Source: Treponema sp.
Lineage (GTDB): Bacteria; Spirochaetota; Spirochaetia; Treponematales; Breznakiellaceae
Reading direction: 5' to 3'
DNA: 6,466 bases
Assembly: GCA_031279925.1 (NCBI GenBank)
Contig: JAITHQ010000089.1
Coordinates: 1-6,466 of the forward strand
A program made the position numbers and the translations under genes. The notes under the pieces are model-generated. The model was not told the DNA's origin. It saw only the letters and a list, made by a program, of their open reading frames with translations, and did no database searches. Shown one piece after another: positions 1-4,697 of the stretch. Numbering within the stretch: the first letter of the stretch is position 1; each line of letters begins with the position of its first letter.

Positions 1-477
1 GTTTCACGCAACGCCGCCACCCGTGACACCTACACCGTTATCACCTGGACATTGCAGCGTCAGGGCAAATACGCCGATGTAATCACCTGGGGCGAGCGGG
101 GGCTGCGGGCGTATCCGGGGGAATTCCGTATTGTAGAAACCATGGGCGAAGCGTTTTTTTATTTGGGAAATTACAACCGCTCACTCTTGTCCATGCAGCG
201 GTATACCAACGCTCTGCCCCAGGGGGACCGGGTTTCAGTCGCCTATTTTTTCATAGGCGAGATATACCGTCTTACCCAAAAATACCTCCATGCGGATATT
301 GCCTACACAACCGCGGTGCAGCATGAGCCAGGCCATTCCCTCTGGTGGTACCGCCTTGCCACCGTTCGGGAACAGATTGGTGACAAAAATCCCGCGCTGG
401 AAGCCTACCGGCAGGCCGTCAAAATCAACCCCAACTACCGCGAGGCCCGCGAAGGCTTGACGCGACTACAGCAGTAA
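1..477 (+). CDS. TPR-repeat protein, 3' part (5' end outside window)
   Basis: The frame is open from the first base to TAA at 475-477, giving 158 residues, so the gene starts before the window; the TTG at 52 is just an internal Leu codon. The sequence folds naturally into about four tetratricopeptide (TPR) units of 34-36 residues: roughly 8-41, 42-76, 77-112 and 113-148. Each has the usual pattern of small and aromatic residues, for example LGNYNRSLLSMQRY, YRLTQKYLHADIAYTTAV and QIGDKNPALEAYRQAVKINP. The last unit, ending in INPNYREAREGL, is the clearest. TPR arrays are helical scaffolds for protein-protein contacts; the partner cannot be told from this fragment. No signal peptide can be judged because the N-terminus is missing. 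It ends in a free helix (TRLQQ). The next gene on this strand, thioredoxin, is 343 bases away with its own promoter, so they are probably not one operon. TPR assignment is confident; function is unknown. Confidence 0.85.
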   Translation, partial: VSRNAATRDTYTVITWTLQRQGKYADVITWGERGLRAYPGEFRIVETMGEAFFYLGNYNRSLLSMQRYTNALPQGDRVSVAYFFIGEIYRLTQKYLHADIAYTTAVQHEPGHSLWWYRLATVREQIGDKNPALEAYRQAVKINPNYREAREGLTRLQQ

Positions 478-499
478 ACGCTTGTCTTGGGCAATGTTA

Positions 500-646
500 G
501 GGTTTTAGGCAGGGCCAGCGCACTATGATTTCTAATTCCTTATGGTATAAGGAATTAGCTTACAGTCATTTTTCAGGGCTGAAATCGTAATTCTTTACAG
601 TATAAAGAGTTAGCAAACATAGTGCGCTGGCCTTGGGGTTTTAGGC
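500..646. mobile_element. 125-bp inverted-repeat element with 11-bp flanking direct repeat (MITE-like)
   Basis: GGCCAGCGCACTATG (513-527) is matched by its perfect reverse complement at 618-632, a 15-bp terminal inverted repeat. Inside are a perfect 12-bp hairpin (532-543 with 547-558, loop GGT), a 6-bp hairpin (571-576 with 579-584), and a 10-bp imperfect hairpin (588-597 with 603-612) that is a diverged copy of the first. GATTTC (527-532) and GAAATC (581-586) can also pair. The whole unit, 511-635, is flanked by the identical 11-mer GGGTTTTAGGC at 500-510 and 636-646, as expected for a target-site duplication. Duplications of about 10-12 bp are known in the IS4 family, but I do not recognise these ends as any named IS. 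There is no coding capacity. Alternatively it is a folded RNA or transcript-end structure and the 11-mer is a coincidence. Confidence 0.6.
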
Positions 647-771
647 CAGATGTCTGCAAAACCGCGAATTTTTATGAATTGTTTACCGGCGTTTATGCAA
701 AACTTTCCTGTAGAAAGCTGTTTTCCGCCTAAAACACCACCAAATTTTGAATTGTTAAGCCTGACGTCATC
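647..771. other. intergenic remainder upstream of thioredoxin
   Basis: I see no gene here. GCCTAAAAC at 727-735 is the reverse complement of GTTTTAGGC at 638-646 (and of 502-510), so the right-hand flank of the 125-bp element can pair across about 80 bases. A small hairpin CTTTC-CTGTA-GAAAG (703-717) followed by CTGTTTT is a weak candidate terminator for the upstream TPR gene. Neither structure is strong. Confidence 0.3.
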
Positions 772-800
772 TTGAGAAAATACCGCCAATAGAGTATACT
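772..800 (+). promoter_or_regulatory. sigma70-type promoter of the thioredoxin gene
   Basis: TTGAGA (772-777) and TATACT (795-800) are separated by exactly 17 bases, close to the TTGACA/TATAAT consensus. Transcription would start near 806-808, giving a leader of about 14 bases that contains the GAGGG ribosome-binding site for the ATG at 821. This argues against the ATG at 809, which would leave essentially no leader. Confidence 0.65.
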
Positions 801-810
801 AAAAACACAT

Positions 811-815
811 GAGGG
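811..815 (+). promoter_or_regulatory. ribosome-binding site choosing the ATG at 821
   Basis: GAGGG lies five bases before the ATG at 821. The in-frame ATG at 809 overlaps this site and has no Shine-Dalgarno sequence of its own, so 821 is taken as the start. Confidence 0.65.
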
Positions 816-820
816 AAAGT

Positions 821-1144
821 ATGAGTAATGGAGTAATAATAACCGGTGATAATTTTGAAACTGAGGTATTGCAGTCGCCCATTCCAGTACTGCTGGATTT
901 CTGGGCTGCCTGGTGCGGGCCATGTACAATGATTGCGCCAATTATCGATAAACTTGCCGTTGAATACGCAGGACGGCTCAAATTCGGTACGGTAAATGTG
1001 GATGAAGAAAATACGCTTGCCGGGCGGCACAATATTGTTTCTATTCCCACCCTCGTCCTGTATAAGGATGGGGTGCTGGTGGGAACAAAAATTGGCGCGG
1101 CCCCCAGGCATGAGATCGAAGCCCTATTTAAGAACTTGGTCTAG
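821..1144 (+). CDS. trxA: thioredoxin
   Basis: A 107-residue protein, the normal length of a single-domain thioredoxin. It is a cytoplasmic dithiol-disulfide carrier, usually reduced by thioredoxin reductase and serving ribonucleotide reductase, peroxiredoxins and other targets. Visible hallmarks are the active site WCGPC at residues 31-35, the buried Asp26 in LLDFWA, the cis-Pro loop SIPT with Pro76, and the final strand pair LVLYKDGVLVG followed by the C-terminal helix. There is no signal peptide. The residue after CGPC is Thr rather than the common Lys, a mild variation. The ATG at 821 is preferred over 809, which would add MREs-like residues without homology value. It has its own promoter and is convergent with the LacI-type gene. 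The neighbouring TPR gene may be unrelated. The family call is secure; whether this is the main housekeeping thioredoxin or a paralogue cannot be decided here. Confidence 0.93.
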   Translation: MSNGVIITGDNFETEVLQSPIPVLLDFWAAWCGPCTMIAPIIDKLAVEYAGRLKFGTVNVDEENTLAGRHNIVSIPTLVLYKDGVLVGTKIGAAPRHEIEALFKNLV

Positions 1145-1178
1145 GGTGTGTTCTCACTGGTAAAAATTTATGAATATG

Positions 1179-1204
1179 AAAAAGAGGGGAGAAGTCTCCC
1201 CCTC
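1179..1204 (-). terminator. intrinsic terminator for the minus strand (downstream of the LacI-type gene)
   Basis: Read on the minus strand, GAGGGGGAG and CTCCCCTC pair around a short loop (plus-strand arms 1184-1191 and 1196-1204, one bulged C at 1202, loop AAGT), followed at once by TTTTT (plus 1179-1183). This is a typical rho-independent terminator. It lies about 150 bases beyond the regulator's stop codon. On the plus strand there is no T-run after it, so it is one-directional. Confidence 0.6.
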
Positions 1205-1213
1205 GCTTCAGCC

Positions 1214-1282
1214 GGCAGGGCTTCCGCTACCCCGCCAAATATTCGTGCCGAAGGGGAGGGTAATACCCCGCCCTTCAGGGCG
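1214..1282. repeat. cluster of G+C-rich hairpins between convergent genes
   Basis: Three potential stems follow each other. GGCAGGG (1214-1220) pairs with CCCCGCC (1230-1236) with one mismatch. AAGGG-GA-GGGTA (1251-1262) pairs with TACCC-CG-CCCTT (1264-1275) across a 2x2 internal loop. The alternative CGCCCT (1269-1274) pairs with AGGGCG (1277-1282). The last two are mutually exclusive. With the terminator hairpin at 1184-1204 they form about 100 bases of near-continuous structure without coding capacity. This style resembles the hairpin-rich ends of IS200/IS605-type elements, but no transposase remnant is visible, so the origin is open. Confidence 0.4.
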
Positions 1283-1295
1283 AAGTGTTTAATTG

Positions 1296-1325
1296 TGCTG
1301 TATGCAGAAAACCGGCAGCATTTTT
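1296..1325 (+). terminator. possible weak terminator of the thioredoxin transcript
   Basis: TGCTG (1296-1300) and CAGCA (1316-1320) can pair and are followed directly by TTTTT (1321-1325) on the plus strand. The stem is only 5 bp with a 15-base loop, so this is tentative. The position, about 150 bases after the thioredoxin stop, would suit it. Confidence 0.3.
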
Positions 1326-1351
1326 AAAAGGCCATAGATTGGCGTTATACT

Positions 1352-2374
1352 TCATGTAGATTCCCGCCGAATAAGACAGGGCGCCGGTTCCTGAAGAAAA
1401 CGCTGTTCGGCAGCTTCGCCGGTGATTAGGGAATTGATAAGCGCGACTGCGCGTTCGCCAAGGGAATCTTCATCAAAACGGATCGTTGAAAGAGACGGGA
1501 CGCTTAGTTCGCCATACGGAAGATCATCGGTACCGAGTACGGCAATATCATGCGGTATCTTAAAACCCGCTTCGTGCAAAGCCCGAATCAAAGGCAGGGC
1601 AAAATCGTCACTGTAGGCATAGATGGCGGTTGGGCGTTTCGGCAGGGAAAGAAAAGCGTTTACTACGGTCTTTGCCGCATCCAACGAGAGGGGCATATCA
1701 ACTTTTGGGAAATCCAACATATCAATCGCAGCATTTAGTACGGAAGAAACTACAGCCCGTATACCCCGGTAACGAAGCTGGAAGGGCCTGGTTTGAACCG
1801 GGTCCATGGGCCGGATGAAGGCAATCCGCCGGTGCCCCAATTCCAGTAGATGCTCTGCGGCGATACGGCCTGTTTCCTCAAAGGGCATATAAAAGGTCGT
1901 CAAATCGTCATGACGCTCACCGTCATACACAAGAATACGCTCTATTCCACTGGCCTTCGCATCTTCAATAGCCTTACGGTCAACATCCAGAAGACTGCAA
2001 AAAATGCCCAAGGGACGCCGGGCAAGCATGGCTTGAAATGCCTCGCGCTTTCTTTGCAGGTTACTGTCCCTGTTCCAGGAATACTGGGTAACTACACATT
2101 TACCGGCCAGGCCCTTTTCGTGAATGGTACCGATAAGATTTGCAATACGCGAGTTGTAGGGGGCGGGGAAAAAAATGGCAAATTCGGAACTGTAGCCCCG
2201 GCGCAGGGTTTGGGCGGAGTAGTGGGGACGAAATCCAAACTTTTTTATTACATCAAGAATATATGCGCGTTTTTCGGCGCTTACGTGGGTTGATCCCGTA
2301 CCATTAAGAACATACGAAACCTGCGTCCGTGAAACCCCCGCAAGACGGGCAATGTCCCGCATAGATAAGGCCAT
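1352..2374 (-). CDS. LacI-family transcriptional regulator
   Basis: Starting at the ATG 2374-2372 the protein has 340 residues, the normal LacI/GalR length. The N-terminus SMRDIARLAGVSRTQVSYVLNG (residues 4-25) is the helix-turn-helix. RAYILDVIKKFGFRPHYSAQTLRRG (36-60) holds the last DNA-domain helices and the hinge helix. The rest is a periplasmic-binding-protein-like sugar sensor with GHRRIAFI (180-187), RPTAIYAYSDDFALPLIRALHEAGFKIPHDIAVLGTDD (247-284) and the closing LSTIRFDE. It probably binds a sugar and releases an operator in or near the importer block. It lies downstream of the permeases on the same strand but 453 bases away with candidate promoters of its own, so it may be expressed separately. 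The frame stays open another 74 codons upstream, but that part has no family similarity. The ribosome-binding site is poor: AGGAGG at 2407-2412 is 32 bases too far away. Confidence 0.9.
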   Translation of the reverse strand: MALSMRDIARLAGVSRTQVSYVLNGTGSTHVSAEKRAYILDVIKKFGFRPHYSAQTLRRGYSSEFAIFFPAPYNSRIANLIGTIHEKGLAGKCVVTQYSWNRDSNLQRKREAFQAMLARRPLGIFCSLLDVDRKAIEDAKASGIERILVYDGERHDDLTTFYMPFEETGRIAAEHLLELGHRRIAFIRPMDPVQTRPFQLRYRGIRAVVSSVLNAAIDMLDFPKVDMPLSLDAAKTVVNAFLSLPKRPTAIYAYSDDFALPLIRALHEAGFKIPHDIAVLGTDDLPYGELSVPSLSTIRFDEDSLGERAVALINSLITGEAAEQRFLQEPAPCLIRREST

Positions 2375-2417
2375 CTTATAATTCTTTGATTTTGGATCCG
2401 TAACATCCTCCTCATGT

Positions 2418-2446
2418 ACAGTATTTACTATACTATAGTTAAGCAA
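2418..2446 (-). promoter_or_regulatory. candidate proximal promoter of the LacI-type gene
   Basis: On the minus strand TTGCTT (plus 2441-2446) and TACTGT (plus 2418-2423) are 17 bases apart. The hexamers match consensus only partly. The spacer is filled by the palindrome described at 2427-2439, as expected for an autoregulated promoter. Confidence 0.35.
2427..2439. promoter_or_regulatory. 13-bp palindrome, candidate operator
   Basis: ACTATA-C-TATAGT is a perfect odd palindrome between the -35 and -10 of the proximal lacI-type promoter. The minus strand here reads TATAGTAAA (plus 2424-2432), and the same nine bases occur at plus 5992-6000, in front of the binding-protein gene. This could be the binding site of the regulator at both places, or simply a shared -10 region. 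Its A+T-rich odd centre differs from the usual even, CG-centred LacI-family operator. Confidence 0.3.
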
Positions 2447-2566
2447 AAATATAATAGTCCGAATTTCGAGTTTTAAGAGGAAAAGGCCCGTCTTTTGATA
2501 ACTTGGATTAACCACAAAACAACCGGTCAAAAGAATGGGCGCTATGAACGAAGAAACAATAATCAC

Positions 2567-2596
2567 ATTATATTGTATGGCAGATGATTTCATCAA
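2567..2596 (-). promoter_or_regulatory. candidate distal promoter of the LacI-type gene
   Basis: On the minus strand TTGATG (plus 2591-2596) and a perfect TATAAT (plus 2567-2572) are separated by 18 bases. Transcription would begin near 2560, leaving a leader of about 185 bases before the ATG at 2374. The rest of the stretch 2375-2697 shows no convincing gene; a short minus-strand open frame there resembles nothing I know. Confidence 0.45.
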
Positions 2597-2696
2597 TACG
2601 TACGGTCATAAGGTATCCCCTTGGGCAGGCAATAATAGCCGTTATCAATTCGGTGTTAAGCGACAGCGTAAAATGCGGTTTTATCGGTTCCATTTC

Positions 2697-2831
2697 TAAG
2701 AGCCTGTTCAAATTGTGGATTTTTTCGGTCAATAGACCGTAAAAATCCCGATTTTCGGGCTCTTTTGGAGCCTGCAAGGTAGAATTTTGGCGTTTGCAAC
2801 GCCAAAATTCCAGATTTTGAACAGGCTCTAA
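2697..2831. mobile_element. tandem pair of hairpin insertion units (129 bp, TAA duplication)
   Basis: The element runs from GAGCCTGTTCAAA (2700-2712) to its perfect inverse TTTGAACAGGCTC (2816-2828) and is flanked on both sides by TAA (2697-2699 and 2829-2831). It is two units in a row, each beginning GAGCC and ending GGCTC. Unit a (2700-2762) has a 14-bp hairpin with one mismatch (2717-2730 with 2735-2748) and a small CCCGA/TCGGG hairpin. Unit b (2768-2828) has a perfect 13-bp hairpin GAATTTTGGCGTT/AACGCCAAAATTC (2782-2794 with 2798-2810). Unit b is nearly identical, in reverse orientation, to the unit at 4635-4694. There is no transposase. Three-base TNA duplications are known for several IS5-family groups such as IS1031, so a MITE mobilised by such an element is likely. 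The right-hand TAA duplication overlaps the stop codon of the permease gene. Confidence 0.75.
2741..2759 (-). terminator. possible intrinsic terminator of the importer operon
   Basis: On the minus strand CCCGA-AAA-TCGGG (plus 2747-2759) is followed by ATTTTT (plus 2741-2746). The stem is only 5 bp but G+C-rich, and it follows the second permease gene. It is part of the inserted element, so the insertion may have supplied the operon's terminator and separated the regulator from it. Confidence 0.35.
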
Positions 2832-3685
2832 CCTTTCAGTCCGGTAGTTACCATTCCCTGTACAATATATTTTTGGAACACAATAAAAATAAGAAACACC
2901 GGAACCAGCGACAGGCTTCCCATTGCGAAAATGGCCCCCCAGTCGGTAGACGTGGCCAGGTCGCTGAACATACGCAGGGCCAGCGATACGGTAAAATTCC
3001 TGGGACGGTTTAAATACAGCAGCGGCCCCAAAAAATCGTCCCAGCGCCAGTAAAAGCTGAAAATGGCGGAGGTGATAAGGGCGGGTTTTATCAATGGAAA
3101 AATAATGCGGATAAATATTGAAAACTTGCCGCAGCCGTCTATCATTGCCGATTGGTCCAGCTCTTTGGGTATTCCCCGGATAAACTGAACCATAAGAAAG
3201 ATAAAAAACGCCTGCCCGCCAAACTGCGGCACAATAAGCGGCAAAAAAGTATTCACCCAGCCGATTTTTTGAAAGACAATAAACTGCGGCGTCATAATCA
3301 CCTGATACGGCAGCATCAGCGTTAAAAACATGATTCCGGAAAAAACCTGGCTACCCCAAAAGCGTATGCGGGAAAACCCATAGGCAACCGAAGCCGAAGC
3401 AAGAACCGCGCCAATGGTAGAAATAATCGTATACAAAAATGAGTTGCCAAAAAATACGGAAAAACTTATGGAGTTATTGTAATTCCAGCCGCGAATGTAA
3501 TTGTCAAAATTAAGCGCCGATGGAATAAGCGAAAAATTGTTAAAAATTTCACGGCTGCTTTTAAAAGAATTTGAAATCATCCAGAGGATTGGATAGAGCA
3601 TGAAAAAACCAAGGATAATTACCATGACATGAAACAGCGCCTCGCCGCCTATATGTTTTGTCCGGTGTCCTGCCGCAGTATACAT
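2828..3685 (-). CDS. carbohydrate ABC transporter permease, MalG-type (CUT1)
   Basis: A 285-residue inner-membrane permease, the second of a heterodimeric pair. About six membrane segments are visible near residues 17-38, 79-104, 114-137, 147-169, 200-225 and 249-271. The cytoplasmic coupling (EAA) loop is ELDQSAMIDGCGKFSIFIRIIFPLIKP at 175-201, with QSA in place of the more usual EAA; the invariant Gly (184/186) and the final LP-like FP are kept. This loop docks onto the ATPase. The C-terminus QKYIVQGMVTTGLKG is typical for MalG-type proteins. The start is ATG with AGGA seven bases upstream, and it begins 9 bases after the first permease's TAG, so the two are translationally linked. No ATPase gene is in the block, so a shared MsmK/UgpC-like ATPase is expected elsewhere. 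The stop TAG is formed at the junction with the inserted element. The sugar cannot be named from the sequence. Confidence 0.92.
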   Translation of the reverse strand: MYTAAGHRTKHIGGEALFHVMVIILGFFMLYPILWMISNSFKSSREIFNNFSLIPSALNFDNYIRGWNYNNSISFSVFFGNSFLYTIISTIGAVLASASVAYGFSRIRFWGSQVFSGIMFLTLMLPYQVIMTPQFIVFQKIGWVNTFLPLIVPQFGGQAFFIFLMVQFIRGIPKELDQSAMIDGCGKFSIFIRIIFPLIKPALITSAIFSFYWRWDDFLGPLLYLNRPRNFTVSLALRMFSDLATSTDWGAIFAMGSLSLVPVFLIFIVFQKYIVQGMVTTGLKG

Positions 3686-3694
3686 AAAAATATC

Positions 3695-4606
3695 CTATGA
3701 TTCGTAATACACCCATTTATCGGATGTTTTGAACAAAATTCCGGTAAATACCGCAATTATCAATACCAGCACCCAGGCCATAGCGGAACTATAGCCCATG
3801 TTGTAATACTTGAAGGCCCGCTGGTACAGATACAGCGCATACACCAATGTCGCGTTTTGGGGGTCTCCATTTCCGCCGGAAACAACAAAGGCCTGGGTAA
3901 ACACCGTAAAACCGTTAATAAGCTGCATTACCAGATTGAAAAAGATAATAGGCGTCATTTGCGGCAGGGTAACGCTGAGGAAACGGCGAAAGGCGTTTGC
4001 CCCGTCTATTTGCGCCGCCTCGTAATACGCCGCCGGAATCTGGCGAAGCCCCGCGAGAAAAATCAGCATGGAAGAACCGAACTGCCACACCGCCAAAATA
4101 ATCAGCGTCCAAATAGCGGTCTGGGGCAGCCCTATCCAACTGACCGTGCTGTTTATGCCGATTGCCCGCAAAGCGGCGTTAAGCGCTCCGTCCGCCATAA
4201 AAAGCCGCCGCCACATAACGGCAACGGCAATACTGCCGCCGACTATCGAAGGCAAATAGTACACCGCCTGGTACACCCTGATAACCGCGGCTGCCCTTTT
4301 GAACAGCAGGGCGACGCAGAACGCAAAGGCCAGGCGCAGGGGAACGGAAACAAAGGCGTAATAAAATGTAACGGAAAGGGATTTCCAAAACAGCGCATCC
4401 CCCAGCATACGCCTGAAATTCCGCAGGCCGTTAAAAACAGGAGAGGCAAGGATGTCATATTCGGTAAACGAATAATACAGGGAGAACAGAATTGGAATGG
4501 CGGTAAAAGCAAGAAAGCCCGCAAGCCAGGGGCTTATAAAGGCAAATCCGGCGGCGTTTTCCGCGATTTGCCGCCGGACCGCGGCGTAATGTTTTCGCGC
4601 TCTCAA
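3695..4606 (-). CDS. carbohydrate ABC transporter permease, MalF/UgpA-type (CUT1)
   Basis: A 303-residue permease, the first of the pair. After a basic N-terminus (MRARKHYAAVRRQ) come about six membrane segments, starting with FAFISPWLAGFLAFTAIPILFSLYYSF (21-47), the N-terminal signature of sugar permeases of this family. The coupling loop YYEAAQIDGANAFRRFLSVTLPQMTP (194-219) is a canonical EAA motif with Glu196-Ala-Ala, Gly202 and the LP pair. The end FKTSDKWVYYES also fits. The start is TTG: the codon just before it in frame is TGA, the first in-frame ATG is at codon 67, and GGGAGG stands five bases upstream. The nearby ATG at 4610 is out of frame. It lies 88 bases after the binding-protein gene. 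Most of that gap is the inserted hairpin unit; without it the gap would be about 25 bases. With the second permease it forms the membrane channel of the importer. Confidence 0.92.
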   Translation of the reverse strand: MRARKHYAAVRRQIAENAAGFAFISPWLAGFLAFTAIPILFSLYYSFTEYDILASPVFNGLRNFRRMLGDALFWKSLSVTFYYAFVSVPLRLAFAFCVALLFKRAAAVIRVYQAVYYLPSIVGGSIAVAVMWRRLFMADGALNAALRAIGINSTVSWIGLPQTAIWTLIILAVWQFGSSMLIFLAGLRQIPAAYYEAAQIDGANAFRRFLSVTLPQMTPIIFFNLVMQLINGFTVFTQAFVVSGGNGDPQNATLVYALYLYQRAFKYYNMGYSSAMAWVLVLIIAVFTGILFKTSDKWVYYES

Positions 4607-4611
4607 TCATG

Positions 4612-4617
4612 CCTCCC
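4612..4617 (-). promoter_or_regulatory. ribosome-binding site fixing a TTG start
   Basis: Minus-strand GGGAGG sits five bases before TTG at 4606-4604. An in-frame TGA directly precedes the TTG, so no longer protein is possible. This supports a real TTG start for the first permease, which should lower its translation relative to the binding protein. Confidence 0.6.
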
Positions 4618-4631
4618 TGCGGCAACGGCGG

Positions 4632-4697
4632 TTAGAGCCTGTTCAAAATATGAATTTTGGCGTTGTAAACGCCAAAATTCTACCTTACAGGCTCTTA
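4632..4697. mobile_element. 60-bp hairpin insertion unit with TTA duplication
   Basis: The unit is 4635-4694, beginning GAGCCTGTTC and ending ACAGGCTC, and is flanked by TTA at 4632-4634 and 4695-4697 (TAA on the minus strand). It contains the same perfect 13-bp hairpin as the copy near 2782, here GAATTTTGGCGTT (4652-4664) with AACGCCAAAATTC (4668-4680), loop GTA. Read on the minus strand it matches 2768-2828 at all but about five positions, including the asymmetric end GAGCCTGYAAGGTA. It lies between the binding-protein gene and the first permease gene, and the TAA duplication on that strand is exactly the binding protein's stop codon. In the transcript it would form a stable stem directly after the first gene. 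Confidence 0.75.

Noticed and set aside
511..635. Cloverleaf-like fold suggesting a tRNA
   Set aside because: Too long, no TTCGA-like T-loop or acceptor/anticodon pattern, and the outer stem is a 15-bp perfect inverted repeat, unlike any tRNA acceptor stem.
809..820. Earlier ATG for thioredoxin
   Set aside because: It overlaps the ribosome-binding site of the next ATG and would be almost leaderless from the predicted promoter.
1850..2293. Plus-strand open frame of 147 codons opposite the regulator
   Set aside because: Antisense shadow of a well-supported LacI-family gene, with no ribosome-binding site or domain.
2375..2596. 74-codon in-frame extension of the LacI-type gene that looks like a lipoprotein signal peptide (ILLTGC)
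   Set aside because: The LacI family begins at its helix-turn-helix; the extension starts at TTG without a ribosome-binding site, overlaps a good TTGATG/TATAAT promoter, and a DNA-binding regulator has no reason to be a lipoprotein. Chance open frame.
2568..2777. Minus-strand open frame of 69 codons after the permeases
   Set aside because: Its first third lies in the inserted hairpin element and there is no ribosome-binding site or family resemblance.
2700..4694. Importer permeases as a composite transposon between two element copies
   Set aside because: Each copy has its own 3-bp duplication and sits at a stop codon, so they are two separate small insertions rather than the ends of one moved segment.
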